Source: an uncultured Planctomycetota bacterium
GTDB lineage: Bacteria; Planctomycetota; Phycisphaerae; UBA1845; Fen-1342
Direction of reading: 5' to 3'
Length of the DNA stretch: 64,000 bases
NCBI GenBank assembly: GCA_900696525.1
Contig: CAADGL010000021.1
Coordinates: forward strand, 409,729 to 473,728
The notes beneath the pieces were generated by a model. It did no database searches. It was not told the origin of the DNA and saw nothing but the letters and a program-made list of their open reading frames with translations. Both the position numbers and the translations under genes were made by a program. Below, piece by piece: positions 44,263-55,667 of the stretch (its first letter is position 1; each line of letters starts with the position of its first letter).

Positions 44263-44284
44263 TCAGCGAGGGAAAGGACCGCGC

Positions 44285-44353
44285 ATGGCATTGAACTGGA
44301 CATTCCGCTGGTGGTGGTGCGCGAAACGCGCCGGCGGTCCTGGTTCAGCCTGA
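44285..44353 (+). CDS. trpL: trp leader peptide (attenuation)
   Basis: A 22-codon open frame with its own purine-rich ribosome site (GAGGGAAAGGA, a few bases before ATG 44285). Trp codons are at positions 5, 9, 10 and 11, i.e. 4 of 22 residues in a proteome where Trp is about 1-2%. It is placed between a promoter and a terminator directly ahead of trpD, exactly as in enterobacterial trp leaders. Ribosome stalling at codons 9-11 when charged tRNA-Trp is scarce would cover the 5' hairpin arm (GCGCG, about 44319-44323). That frees 44330-44337 to pair with the terminator's 5' arm. Confidence 0.85.
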   Translation: MALNWTFRWWWCAKRAGGPGSA

Positions 44354-44397
44354 CGTAACTTGCCCGGTAAGCGAAAGGCGTGAAACAGCCCCCGGCC
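44319..44397 (+). promoter_or_regulatory. trp attenuator: alternative hairpins
   Basis: Segment 1:2 hairpin GCGCG/CGCGC (44319-44323 with 44327-44331, 3-base loop). Antiterminator: GCCGGCGG (44330-44337) can pair with the 5' arm of the terminator (about 44389-44396) over 7 of 8 positions. These pairings are mutually exclusive with the terminator stem. Worked out by hand, without energy calculation. Confidence 0.68.
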
Positions 44398-44423
44398 GAT
44401 AACAAGGTCGGGGGTTTTTGTTT
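44389..44423 (+). terminator. trp attenuator terminator
   Basis: Nine-bp stem CCCCCGGCC (44389-44397) with GGTCGGGGG (44406-44414), one G-U pair, 8-base loop, then TTTTT (44415-44419), G, TTT. It sits about 70 bases before trpD and 36 bases after the trpL stop. Confidence 0.88.
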
Positions 44424-44494
44424 CCGGGCGAACGGAACGCCGACGGAAATGCAGCGGGCCGCACGGCCACGGGATCGCGAGGGCGGTGTCAGCG

Positions 44495-45522
44495 ATGTTC
44501 ACCATGCAGCAGGCTCTGAAACGCGTCGCGAGCGGACGCGCACTGTCCGAGCAAGAGGCCGCGGACGTCTGCCGCGCGATCATCGGCGGCCAGGCGACGC
44601 CGGTGCAGATCGCCGGCCTGCTCATGGGGCTGCGCGTCAAGGGCGAGACGGTGGACGAGCTGGTCGGCTTCGCCCGGGCGATGCGGGCCGCCGCCACGCC
44701 CATATCGCCGCCGCACGCACCGCTGGTCGACACCTGCGGCACAGGCGGCGACGGCCTGGGCACGTTCAATATCTCGACGGTCGCGGCGTTCGTCGCCGCC
44801 GGCGCGGGTTGCACGGTCGCCAAGCACGGCAATCGCTGGATCAGCGGGAAGTGCGGGAGCGCAGACGTGCTCGAAGCGCTGGGCGTACGGGTCGAGCTGG
44901 CGCCCGCGCAGGCGGCCCGCTCCATCAGCGAGATCGGCATCGGCTTCCTGTATGCGCCGCTCTATCACGCCGGCACGCGACACGCGGCCGAAGCCCGGCG
45001 GGCGATCGGCGTGCGCAGCCTGTTCAACGTGCTCGGGCCGCTGGCAAACCCCGCGGGCGCCCGCCGGCAGCTCGTCGGCGTCTGCGAGCCGGAGCTGGTT
45101 GAGAAGGTCGCGCTGGCGCTGCGGCGGCTCGGGGCGGAGCGGGCGCTGGCCGTGCACGGGCTGGACGGGCTCGACGAGCTGACACCGACGGCGGCGACGC
45201 GGGTTTGCGAGCTGCGCGACGGACGGGTTCGGACCTTCGAGACGACGCCGGAGGAGCTTGGGCTGAAGCGCAGCCCGCTGGAGTCGCTGAAGGGCGGCGA
45301 CGCGGCGACGAACGCGGGGATCGCGCGCGGGATCGTGGAAGGGCGCGAGAACGGCGCGCGGCGCGACGTGGTGGCGATGAACGCCGGCGCCGTGATCTAC
45401 GTCGCCGGGCGGGCGGCGACGCTGCGCGAGGGCGTGGAGCGGGCCCAGGAGTCGATCGCGCGTGGCCAGGCGCTGGCCAAGCTCGACGCGCTGGCGCGCT
45501 TCACGCAGGACGTGTGCCGGGC

Positions 45523-45526
<4 letters not shown>
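44495..45526 (+). CDS. trpD: Anthranilate phosphoribosyltransferase
   Basis: Transfers the phosphoribosyl group of PRPP to anthranilate, step 2 of tryptophan synthesis. About 343 residues. The PRPP loop CGTGGDGLGTFNIST is intact, followed by KHGNRWISGKCGSADVLEALG and NVLGPLANPAGARRQLVGV, all family signatures. The start is ambiguous: GTG 44486, ATG 44495 or ATG 44504; ATG 44495 is preferred with GAGGG upstream. It is the first structural gene after the attenuator and overlaps trpC by ATGA. Unlike enterobacterial TrpD it is not fused to the TrpG glutaminase. Confidence 0.95.
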
Positions 45527-46310
<784 letters not shown>

Positions 46311-46314
<4 letters not shown>

Positions 46315-46925
46315 CGCTGATCAAGATATGCGGCGTCATGTCCGTCGAGGACGCGCTCGCGGCGGCGCAGGCCGGAGCCGATCTCGTCGGGCTGGTCTTC
46401 GCCAGCTCGCCGCGCCGGGTCGCCCTGGACCAGGCCGGCCGGATCGTCGGCGCCCTGCCGCGCACGCTGCTGAGCGTCGGCGTCTTCATGGACCAGCCGC
46501 AGGAACTCATCCTGCACGTGCGCGACGCCGTCAACCTCGACCTGATCCAGTTGCACGGCGACGAGCAGCCCGACTCCTTCGACCAGCTCAAACGCTTGAT
46601 CATCAAGCGCATCCGCGTGACGCCGCAGGACACCGCCGACACGCTGCGCCGCCGGGCCGCGCACTTTGCGCACGAACATATCCTGCTCGACCCGGGCGCC
46701 GGCAGCGGCCGGGCCTTCGATTGGAACGTCGCGATGGGCCTCCCGTGCCGCTACTTCCTTTCCGGTGGCCTGACGCCTGAAAACGTCGGCGACGCCGTGC
46801 GCCTGCTGCGGCCCCACGGCGTCGACGTGTCGAGCGGCGTCGAGCGCTCGCCAGGCCGGAAAGATCACGTCAGAATGCGCGACTTCGTTCAAGCCGTGAG
46901 GGAGGCCGATGCCAGCCGCTCATGA
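46311..46925 (+). CDS. trpF: Phosphoribosylanthranilate isomerase
   Basis: A 204-residue TIM barrel catalysing the Amadori rearrangement of PRA to CdRP, step 3. The active-site Cys is in LIKICGVMS (position 7); [11 protein letters not shown] and [14 protein letters not shown] with [13 protein letters not shown] form the phosphate and catalytic sites. Start overlaps trpC (ATGA), and the 3' end overlaps trpB by 17 bases, so the genes are tightly coupled. Confidence 0.95.
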
Positions 46926-48159
46926 CAAGCGACCCGCGTCTGACGCGGCTGTGAGTGCGCCGCAGCCGCCCGCGGCGGCCTACGCCCTGCCCGACGCGCG
47001 CGGCTACTTCGGCGCGTTCGGCGGGCGGTACGTGCCCGAAACGCTCATGCACGCGCTGGAAGAGCTGACCGGCGCGTATGCCCGCCTGGCCCACGACGCG
47101 GGCTTTCAGCGCCAGTTGGCCACGCTGCTCGCGGAATACGTCGGCCGGCCGACGCCGCTGTACTTCGCCCGGCGGCTGAGCGAGCGGTGCGGCGGGGCAC
47201 GGCTCTTGCTGAAACGCGAAGACCTCGCCCACACCGGCGCCCACAAGATCAACAACGCCGTCGGACAGGTGCTGCTCGCCCAGCGGCTCGGCAAGCGCCG
47301 CATCATCGCCGAGACCGGGGCGGGCCAGCATGGCGTCGCGACCGCGACCGCCGCGGCGCTGCTCGGACTGGAGTGCCTGGTGTACATGGGCAGCGAAGAC
47401 ACGCGGCGGCAGCGGATGAACGTGCTGCGGATGCACCTGTTGGGCGCGAACGTCGTCGAGGTCCAGAGCGGCAGCCGCACGCTCAAGGATGCGATCAACG
47501 AAGCGATCCGCGACTGGGTGACGAACGTCGCCACGACGCACTACGTGATCGGCTCGGCGGTCGGGCCGCACCCGTACCCGATGATGGTGCGCGACTTCCA
47601 GAGCGTCATCGGCCGCGAGACGCGCGCCCAGGCGCTCGCCGGCGAAGGGCGCCTGCCCGATGCGATCGTCGCCTGCGTCGGCGGCGGCTCCAACGCCATC
47701 GGAATGTTCCATCCGTTCGTCGGCGACGCCGGCGTGCGGCTGATCGGCGTCGAAGGCGGCGGCCTGGGCCTCGCCAGCGGCCGGCACGCGGCCACGCTTT
47801 GCAGCGGCCGCGCGGGCGTGCTGCATGGCGCCCGCAGCTACCTGATGCAGGACGACGACGGGCAGGTACTGCCGACCCACTCGGTCTCCGCCGGGCTGGA
47901 TTATCCCGGCGTCGGGCCGGAGCACTCGCACCTGCGGGACAGCGGGCGGGTCGAATACACGCTGGCGACGGACGAGGAGGCCCTGGCGGCGCTGCGAACG
48001 CTCTCGGAGACCGAAGGCATCATCCCGGCGCTCGAATCGGCCCACGCCGTGGCCCACGCGCTCAAGCTCGCGCCGCAGATGCAGCGCGACCACGCGCTCG
48101 TCGTTTGTCTCAGCGGGCGCGGCGACAAGGACCTCGAGATCGTGGAGGGGCTGCTGTGA
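46909..48159 (+). CDS. trpB: Tryptophan synthase beta chain
   Basis: A 416-residue PLP enzyme that condenses indole with serine. The PLP lysine is K113 in [13 protein letters not shown]. The substrate loop [13 protein letters not shown] and phosphate loop [11 protein letters not shown] are intact. An extra 25-residue Pro/Ala N-terminus precedes the usual [16 protein letters not shown] start, so translation might begin later, but ATG 46909 is the first start and overlaps trpF. Stop and trpA start overlap as TGATG. Confidence 0.97.
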   Translation: MPAAHDKRPASDAAVSAPQPPAAAYALPDARGYFGAFGGRYVPETLMHALEELTGAYARLAHDAGFQRQLATLLAEYVGRPTPLYFARRLSERCGGARLLLKREDLAHTGAHKINNAVGQVLLAQRLGKRRIIAETGAGQHGVATATAAALLGLECLVYMGSEDTRRQRMNVLRMHLLGANVVEVQSGSRTLKDAINEAIRDWVTNVATTHYVIGSAVGPHPYPMMVRDFQSVIGRETRAQALAGEGRLPDAIVACVGGGSNAIGMFHPFVGDAGVRLIGVEGGGLGLASGRHAATLCSGRAGVLHGARSYLMQDDDGQVLPTHSVSAGLDYPGVGPEHSHLRDSGRVEYTLATDEEALAALRTLSETEGIIPALESAHAVAHALKLAPQMQRDHALVVCLSGRGDKDLEIVEGLL

Positions 48160-48995
48160 TGCAACCGGCAGACTCTCTGGGGGACCGGCCCGCGGCCGCG
48201 CTTTCCGAGACCTTCGCGGCGCTTCGCGCGCGCGGCGAGATGGCCCTGATGCCGTTTCTCACCGCCGGCTACCCGACGCGGCCCGCTTTCCTCGAACACC
48301 TGCGCACCGTGATCGACGCAGGCGCCGACCTGATCGAGATCGGCATTCCGTTCTGCGACCCGATCGCGGACGGGCCGACGATCCAGCATTCGTCGCAGGT
48401 GGCGCTCGAGAACGGCGCGCGCCTGAGGGACATCCTCGACGACCTGGCGCCGCTTGAGCCGCGCGTGCCGCTGATCGCCATGTCGTATCTGAACCCGCTC
48501 ATCGCCATGCCGCGCGAGCGGTTGTTCGAGAGGCTGCGGGCGGCCCACGTCCGCGGCCTGATCATCCCCGACCTGCCCGCGGACGAGGCCACGGAGTGGT
48601 CCGCCGCCACGCGCGAGGCCGGCCTCTGCCTGGCCCTGCTCGCCGCGCCGACCAGCCCGGACGAGCGACTGCGTCTCATCGGCCGGGCGGCTGCCGGCTT
48701 CGTTTACGCCGTCAGTCTCGCCGGCACGACCGGGGCGCGAAGCGAGCTGCCGCCCGAGTTGCCAGCGTTCCTGCGACGTGTCCGCGCGGCGGCCGGACTG
48801 CCGGTCGCGGTCGGGTTCGGCATCTCGCGGGCAGAGCAGATACGATCGCTGCGCGGTCTCGCGGACGGCGTGGTAGTCGGCAGCCGGCTGGTCGAGGCGA
48901 TCCGGCGTGGCGAGGACGTTGCGGCGTTGATCGCGGAGCTGAAGCATGCGATCCGAGCCCCACGCGAGGGCGCGGGGTCGGCGCGGGGGGGCTAG
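48159..48995 (+). CDS. trpA: Tryptophan synthase alpha chain
   Basis: A 278-residue TIM barrel that splits indole-3-glycerol phosphate to indole for TrpB. The catalytic Glu is in LIEIGIPFCDPIADGP together with the catalytic Asp, followed by MSYLNPLI, LIIPDLPADE and VGFGISRAEQI. ATG 48159 overlaps the trpB stop (TGATG). The last 12 codons are basic/Gly-rich and cross a short element (GATCCGAGCCCCA at 48953-48965) related to the 12.3 kb repeats, suggesting a repeat-derived C-terminus. Confidence 0.95.
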   Translation: MQPADSLGDRPAAALSETFAALRARGEMALMPFLTAGYPTRPAFLEHLRTVIDAGADLIEIGIPFCDPIADGPTIQHSSQVALENGARLRDILDDLAPLEPRVPLIAMSYLNPLIAMPRERLFERLRAAHVRGLIIPDLPADEATEWSAATREAGLCLALLAAPTSPDERLRLIGRAAAGFVYAVSLAGTTGARSELPPELPAFLRRVRAAAGLPVAVGFGISRAEQIRSLRGLADGVVVGSRLVEAIRRGEDVAALIAELKHAIRAPREGAGSARGG

Positions 48996-49079
48996 CAATC
49001 GCAGTGCAGGGCGACAACGGCCCAGACGGCGCCAGCAACGGCCGCCGGGCCGGGAACAGGATTGAAGCAGGAGACCGCA

Positions 49080-50105
49080 ATGTTGATCGTCATGAGGGCC
49101 GACGCCACCGACGAGCAGATCGAACGCGCCTGCGCCGCAGTCCGCGACGCAGGACTCGCGCCGCATCCGATTCCCGGAAAGAGCCGCGTCGCCATCGGAA
49201 TCACGGGCAACACCGGGCCGGTCGATCCGGGAATGTTCAGCGGCCTGCCCGGCGTGGTGGAGGTCATCCGCGTCACGCGGCCCTTCAAGCTCACCAACCG
49301 CGAGATGAAGCCCGACGACACGATCGTGCGCGTCGGAAACGTCGAGGTCGGCGGCCCGGAGATCGTCGTCATCGCCGGCCCATGCTCGGTGGAGACGCGC
49401 GACCAGACGATCCACGCGGCCCAGAGCGCCAGGCGCCTGGGCGCGCACGTGCTGCGCGGCGGCGCGTTCAAGCCGCGCACGTCGCCCTATGCGTTCCAGG
49501 GCCTGGGCCCGGAAGCGCTCCGAATACTCGACGAGGCCCGCGAGGCGACCGGCCTGCCGGTCGTGTCGGAGGTCGTCAGCACCGATGACGTGCCGCTGAT
49601 GGAGCGGCACGTCGACGTGCTCCAGATCGGCGCGCGCAACATGCAGAACTACGCCCTGCTCAAGCGCGTCGGCGCCAGCCGCAAGCCCGTGCTCCTGAAG
49701 CGCGGCATGAGCGCCACGCTCGAGGAGTTCCTGCTGGCCGCCGAGTACGTCATCACGCACGGCAACCGCAACGTGATCCTCTGCGAGCGCGGCATCCGGG
49801 CGTTCAGCGATTACTCGCGCTTCACCCTCGACATCAGCATCGTCCCCGAGCTGAAGCGCATCACGCACCTGCCCGTCATCGTCGATCCCTCGCACGCCGC
49901 GGGAAAGCGCGACCTCGTCATTCCGCTGGCGCGCGCGGCGATCGCGGCCGGGGCCGACGGCGTGATGGTCGAGATCCACGACGACCCTAAGCGGGCGCTC
50001 TCCGACGCGGCCCAGGCCCTGACCGTGCCGATGTTCGCCGAGATGATGGAGGAGCTGAAGATCATCGTCCCCGCCGTGCGCCGCGGGCGGACGGTCACGG
50101 CTTGA
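49080..50105 (+). CDS. aroF: 3-deoxy-7-phosphoheptulonate synthase with N-terminal ferredoxin-like regulatory domain
   Basis: DAHP synthase, the first shikimate-pathway step (PEP plus erythrose 4-phosphate). It is 341 residues of the I-beta type. Residues 1-70 form the ACT/ferredoxin-like domain (MLIVMRADATDEQIERACAAV) used for aromatic feedback in relatives. The catalytic barrel has GPCSVETRDQ, RGGAFKPRTSPYAFQGLG, LKRGMSATLEE and IVDPSHAAGKRDLV. ATG 49080 has AGGAG 7 bases upstream. Its place inside the trp operon, 84 bases after trpA, implies that precursor supply is co-regulated with Trp demand. Confidence 0.94.
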   Translation: MLIVMRADATDEQIERACAAVRDAGLAPHPIPGKSRVAIGITGNTGPVDPGMFSGLPGVVEVIRVTRPFKLTNREMKPDDTIVRVGNVEVGGPEIVVIAGPCSVETRDQTIHAAQSARRLGAHVLRGGAFKPRTSPYAFQGLGPEALRILDEAREATGLPVVSEVVSTDDVPLMERHVDVLQIGARNMQNYALLKRVGASRKPVLLKRGMSATLEEFLLAAEYVITHGNRNVILCERGIRAFSDYSRFTLDISIVPELKRITHLPVIVDPSHAAGKRDLVIPLARAAIAAGADGVMVEIHDDPKRALSDAAQALTVPMFAEMMEELKIIVPAVRRGRTVTA

Positions 50106-50199
50106 GACGCGGGCGGCAGGACCGCGGCGCCACTTCGCGCACCCGCGGGCCGAGGACAGCCCGCCTCCGCTGCGACGCCGGCCGAACAGGTGATGAGCC

Positions 50200-51636
50200 A
50201 TGACACTGCCGTCCGTTCCATCGATCCCCGCGTTTCATCGTCGGCTCGCGACCTGCGCCGAGCCGCTGGCGCTTTTCGAGGCGTTGTACGGCGGCGAGCC
50301 GCTGGCGTTCCTCTACGAATCGCTCGAGGCCCACGGCCAGCGCGGGCGCTACTCGTTCATCGGCGCCCGCCCGCGGGCCGTCTTTCGCAGCACGGGCGAC
50401 GCGCTCGAGCTCGACCTCGCGGGCAAGACCCACCACGCCCGCGGAAACCCGCTCGACGCCCTGCGGCAGCTCATCCGCCCGCAGCTCGACGCCCCGCCCG
50501 TCGCGCCGTTCTGCGGCGGCGCCGTGGGCTACCTGGGCTACGACGTCGTGCGGCAGATCGAGCGCCTGCCGGACAACCGGCCCGACGGCGCGGGCGTGCC
50601 GGACGCCTGGTTTCTCGTGCCGCGCGAGGTCGTCTGCTTCGACCACCTCGAGAAGGTGATTCACGTCATCCTCTACGACGAAAGCGGCCACGAGGCGAGG
50701 CTCACGGAGATCCGCCGCGCGTGCGACGCGACGGGCCCGGCGGCGGTCCGCGAGCAGGCCCTGCACGCGCAACCCGGCGCAGGGGCCGTGGGAGCTGGCG
50801 GCGAGCTCAGTGTCCGCAGCAATATGGCCCGGCCGCAGTTCGAAGCCATGGTTGAACGGGCGCGTGAGTACATCCGCGCCGGCGACGTTTTCCAGGTCGT
50901 GCTCTCGCAGCGTTTCGAGTTCGAGGCCGCCGCCCCGCCGCTGGCGTACTACCGCGCGCTGCGCGAGACGAATCCGTCGCCCTACATGTATTACCTGCGG
51001 CTGTCGGACCTGCACATCGCCGGTTCGTCGCCGGAGGTGCTGGTGGGGCTGACGGGGCGGCGGGTGCTGACGCGGCCGCTGGCGGGGACGCGTCCGCGCG
51101 GCGCGACGGAGGAGGAGGACCTGGCGCTGGCGCGCGAGCTGCGTGCGGACCCGAAGGAGCAGGCCGAGCACGTGATGCTGGTGGACCTGGGGCGCAACGA
51201 CCTGGGGCGCGTGTGCGAGGGCGGCAGCGTGCGGGTGAGCGACGTGATGGAGATCGAGCGCCACTCGCGCGTCATGCACCTGGTCTCGTCGGTCGAGGGC
51301 TGGCTGCGCGAGGACTGCGACGCGGTCGACGTCTTCCGCGCGACGTTCCCCGCCGGCACGGTCTCCGGCGCACCCAAGATCCGCGCCATGCAGGTCATCG
51401 ACGAGCTCGAGCCGCAGCGGCGCGGCGTCTACGCGGGTGCGATCGGGTATTTCAGCTACCTGGGCGACATGGACCTGTGCATCGCGATCCGCACGATGGT
51501 GCTGCACCGCGGGCGAGGGCACATCCAGGCCGGCGCCGGCGTGGTCGCCGACTCGGTCGCCGCGCGCGAGTACGAGGAGACCCTCAACAAGGCCAACGCC
51601 CTGCTGCGCGCCGCGCGGCTGGCGCGGGAGCGATGA
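50200..51636 (+). CDS. trpE: Anthranilate synthase component I
   Basis: A 478-residue chorismate-utilising enzyme that makes anthranilate, the first committed Trp step. The N-terminal LYESLEAHGQRGRYSFIGARP matches the Trp feedback site (LLES-like), NPSPYMYYLR is the second feedback motif, and the catalytic core has AGSSPEVLV, RPLAGTRPRG, EHVMLVDLGRNDLGRV and FPAGTVSGAPKIRAMQ. The glutaminase partner TrpG/PabA is not encoded in the window and must be elsewhere or shared. It ends 16 bases from the convergent yhbH-like gene. Confidence 0.96.
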   Translation: MTLPSVPSIPAFHRRLATCAEPLALFEALYGGEPLAFLYESLEAHGQRGRYSFIGARPRAVFRSTGDALELDLAGKTHHARGNPLDALRQLIRPQLDAPPVAPFCGGAVGYLGYDVVRQIERLPDNRPDGAGVPDAWFLVPREVVCFDHLEKVIHVILYDESGHEARLTEIRRACDATGPAAVREQALHAQPGAGAVGAGGELSVRSNMARPQFEAMVERAREYIRAGDVFQVVLSQRFEFEAAAPPLAYYRALRETNPSPYMYYLRLSDLHIAGSSPEVLVGLTGRRVLTRPLAGTRPRGATEEEDLALARELRADPKEQAEHVMLVDLGRNDLGRVCEGGSVRVSDVMEIERHSRVMHLVSSVEGWLREDCDAVDVFRATFPAGTVSGAPKIRAMQVIDELEPQRRGVYAGAIGYFSYLGDMDLCIAIRTMVLHRGRGHIQAGAGVVADSVAAREYEETLNKANALLRAARLARER

Positions 51637-51652
51637 GCGTCCGCCGCCGGGC

Positions 51653-52756
<1,104 letters not shown>

Positions 52757-52871
52757 GGCTTGCCGACTCTCCGGGCTGGCTCGGGCGCTTGTCCGGCCTT
52801 GGACACCCCACCCCCGGCGGAGCCCGGCACTCCGCCAGTTCATTCTATCGGCAGGCCGCGGCCGACAGGCG

Positions 52872-55514
52872 TCAACCGACCCTGGCCGGCTGGGCCGACT
52901 CGATCCGCTGCCGCAGCGCGCGATAATCCGTCTTTCCGGTGCCCAGAACGGGTATCTCGTCCACCCGAACCACCCGCGCGACGTTGTGCAGCGCCGACAG
53001 GTGGGCTGCCCGGATGTGCTCGTTCACCTCGCGCCGGTCAAGCTCGCGCGTCGTGAACAGCACGATCTCCGGGTGCTCCTCGCTGGCCGTAGCCTCCACC
53101 GCCAGCACCGGCCCCTCGTCCGGCTCGCCCCCGAAATGCGCCTCCAGCACCGCCTCGATCGCCGGCAGTGAGATCATCTCGCCGCCGAGCTTGACGAAAC
53201 GCTTCAGCCGGCCGCGGAAGGTCAGGTAGCCGTCCGCGTCCTGCGTCACGAGGTCGCCAGTCCGATACCAGGCCGAACCCGCGTGCTCAACAAAGGGCGA
53301 CGCCGCCTCGCCCATGTAGCCGCCGAACACGCTCGGCCCGCGCACCAGCAGCATCCCGGTCCGGCCCTGCGGGACCGGTGCCAGCGTATCGGGATCGACG
53401 ATGGCGTACTCGTAGGATGGCAGGATCGTTCCGATCGTCCCGGGCCGCGGCGCGTGCTCCGGGTTCGCCGCGATGATCGGCGAGCATTCGCTCGCGCCGT
53501 AGCCCTCGAGCACCTTCAACTGCGGACAGGCCGCCGCCAGCGCCGCGTAGGTGCGCTCCGGGCATTTCTCGGCCCCCGTCACCGCTATCCGCAACGACGC
53601 GAGCTGTTCCGGCTCCGCCGTGCGGACAATCCCGTACAGAAACGTGGGCGTTCCGACGACGATCGTCGCGCGATACGCCTGGATCAGCCGCGCCAGGACC
53701 CATGCATCGGTCGGGTTCGCGTGATACACAACCGGCATGCCCCCCAGCAGCGGCAGGATCATCGTCACCGACAGGCCGAACGAATGGAACGGCGGCAGGA
53801 AGCCGACCAGCCGATCGTGCGGATACAGGGCGTAGCAGCCGAGCACGTCGCGCAGGTTCGCGAGGATGTTCGCATGCGTCAGGGGCACGGCCTTCGGCAG
53901 GGCCTCAGAGCCGCTGGTGAGCAGGATCGCTGCCACCTCGGTCGGCCGCGCGCGCTCCAGGTCAGCCCAGTCGCAGTAGCCCTGGTAGACCGCCCAAAGC
54001 CGCGCCGTGACGCCGATCTGCCGGCGCAGGTCCTCCAGGTACGCGAAGCGGTCCTTCACGCCGCCCAGGTCGGCGCCCTGGCCTTCGATGCGCGCCACGA
54101 GCGGACGGGCCGTCAGCACGCACCGCACCCCCAGCAGCTCGAGCGCATGGGCGATGTTCCGCGCCCCCGTCGTCCAGTTCACCATCACCGGCGTCTTGCC
54201 GGCGAAGAGTGCTGCGAAGTACGTGATCGTCGCACCGACCGACGCCGGCAGCATGATGCCGACGCGCTCGCCCGGCAGTCGCGCAATCAGCGGCTTGAGC
54301 GCAAGTATCGCGATCAGCAGCCCGCGATAGCTCAGCGCGCCGCTGACCTGGTCCGCCACGATCACCTGTCCGGGGCTCAGCCGCGCCTGCTCCAGCAGCG
54401 CCTGCGTCAGCGAGTCCGCCGCCGGCGGGCTCAGCCGGCCCTCGCCCGCACTGCGAAACCACCCGGGCGGAACGGGACGCAGATCGACCTGCCGCCGCGC
54501 CATCGCTTCGCCGCGCGCCGCGAGCAGCACGTCGGCGACGGTCTCCAGCGCGGTCACGTCGGCAACCTGCTGGCCGAACTCGGCGCCCAGCCAGACCACC
54601 AGCTCTGCCTTGGCCAGGCTGTCCATCCCCAGGTCCTGCGACAGACGGTCCGTGTCGCGGAGCTCATTCACCTCCAGCCGTTGACGCAGGTGCTCCAGCA
54701 CGATCTGCCGCGTCGCCTCCGGCACGTCGCCGCTCTCGGCGACCGGCCCGCGCGTCGGCGGATCGGGCAGCTCCACGCGCCCGCCGCCCTCCCACGGCGA
54801 ATAGGGCACGTACAGGTTGGGCGGGGCGTCCTCGTTGTAGAAGCGTTCGAGGTAGGCGTTGAACTCGGCGCGGCCGGCGTCGCGCGGCAGGTCCTCGGGC
54901 TCGAACAGCTCGATCGTCACGTCGCGCCGCGGCGCGAAGAACACGAGGCTCTTGCCCAGCGCCCACAGCCCCTTTTTCATCCCCGCGCCCAGCGACGGGA
55001 ACCCCCCGCCCGCCAGGCTGAACACGCTGCCCCACAGCCCCCGCGTCCGCACCAGCACCACGCGTGCCGCCGGCGTGCTCTTCACGAGCTGCTCGGCCGC
55101 GCTGTTGCCGCGCAGATTCTCGTAGCGGCTGCGATACAGGTGCCCGGACGGATACAGCACGATGTTCTCTCCCGCCGCCAGCCCGGCCTGGCAGTCGGCG
55201 ATGACCCGGCGGATCCGCTCGGCGGCGTCGAGGCCGCGGGTGCGGATGTCGGGTATCGGGCGCATGCCGACATAGCGCGCCACCCAGCTCAGGGGCCAGC
55301 GGCTGATCTGGTCCTCGTCGGCGAGCGGCCGCGGCCTGAACGTCTTCCAAAGGAACGTGACCACCAGCACGGGGTCGATCAGCGCAGGGTGGTTCGGCAG
55401 GAACAGGATTCCGCGCGTGCCGCGGGCGCGCACTTCCTCCAGCCCGCGCACCCGCACGCGGTAGCGCAGCCGCAGCAGCCCCTTGGCGATGCTCCGCAGA
55501 ACCAGGTCGATCAT
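52872..55514 (-). CDS. Acyltransferase (PlsC)-ACP-AMP-ligase fusion
   Basis: An 880-residue multidomain enzyme. Residues about 1-230 are a PlsC-type acyltransferase (NHPALID at 41-47, YPSGHLYR about 121-128). About 265-335 is an acyl carrier domain with the phosphopantetheine serine S299 in GMDSLAKAE. The C-terminal half is an AMP-binding acyl-CoA/acyl-ACP ligase (LLTSGSEALPKAVPLTHAN, LEGYGASECSPII, WYRTGDL). The layout recalls Aas (acyl-ACP synthetase/lyso-phospholipid acyltransferase) but with a built-in carrier. It may recycle fatty acids into phospholipid. It follows the yhbH promoter region by 115 bases. Confidence 0.85.
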   Translation of the reverse strand: MIDLVLRSIAKGLLRLRYRVRVRGLEEVRARGTRGILFLPNHPALIDPVLVVTFLWKTFRPRPLADEDQISRWPLSWVARYVGMRPIPDIRTRGLDAAERIRRVIADCQAGLAAGENIVLYPSGHLYRSRYENLRGNSAAEQLVKSTPAARVVLVRTRGLWGSVFSLAGGGFPSLGAGMKKGLWALGKSLVFFAPRRDVTIELFEPEDLPRDAGRAEFNAYLERFYNEDAPPNLYVPYSPWEGGGRVELPDPPTRGPVAESGDVPEATRQIVLEHLRQRLEVNELRDTDRLSQDLGMDSLAKAELVVWLGAEFGQQVADVTALETVADVLLAARGEAMARRQVDLRPVPPGWFRSAGEGRLSPPAADSLTQALLEQARLSPGQVIVADQVSGALSYRGLLIAILALKPLIARLPGERVGIMLPASVGATITYFAALFAGKTPVMVNWTTGARNIAHALELLGVRCVLTARPLVARIEGQGADLGGVKDRFAYLEDLRRQIGVTARLWAVYQGYCDWADLERARPTEVAAILLTSGSEALPKAVPLTHANILANLRDVLGCYALYPHDRLVGFLPPFHSFGLSVTMILPLLGGMPVVYHANPTDAWVLARLIQAYRATIVVGTPTFLYGIVRTAEPEQLASLRIAVTGAEKCPERTYAALAAACPQLKVLEGYGASECSPIIAANPEHAPRPGTIGTILPSYEYAIVDPDTLAPVPQGRTGMLLVRGPSVFGGYMGEAASPFVEHAGSAWYRTGDLVTQDADGYLTFRGRLKRFVKLGGEMISLPAIEAVLEAHFGGEPDEGPVLAVEATASEEHPEIVLFTTRELDRREVNEHIRAAHLSALHNVARVVRVDEIPVLGTGKTDYRALRQRIESAQPARVG

Positions 55515-55667
55515 CGGGCTCGGTCCCCGTGGGCCGGCGTCGGCGCGGGTCGACTTCGATCGCGCTCGCATCTTACGCAAGAGACGGGGCCGCGGGGAAC
55601 CGGGCGCCAGCCACACGGTCCACCGCGCGGACCACGGCCCGGCCGCGCCGCCCCCGTGACGCCGTCC

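Noticed and set aside
44196..44494. T-box or TRAP site upstream of trpD
   Set aside because: No AGGGTGGCGG-type T-box sequence and no run of GAG/UAG triplets; the Trp-codon leader explains the region.
50200..51636. TrpE-TrpG fusion
   Set aside because: The protein ends at the normal TrpE length; no glutaminase triad sequence follows.
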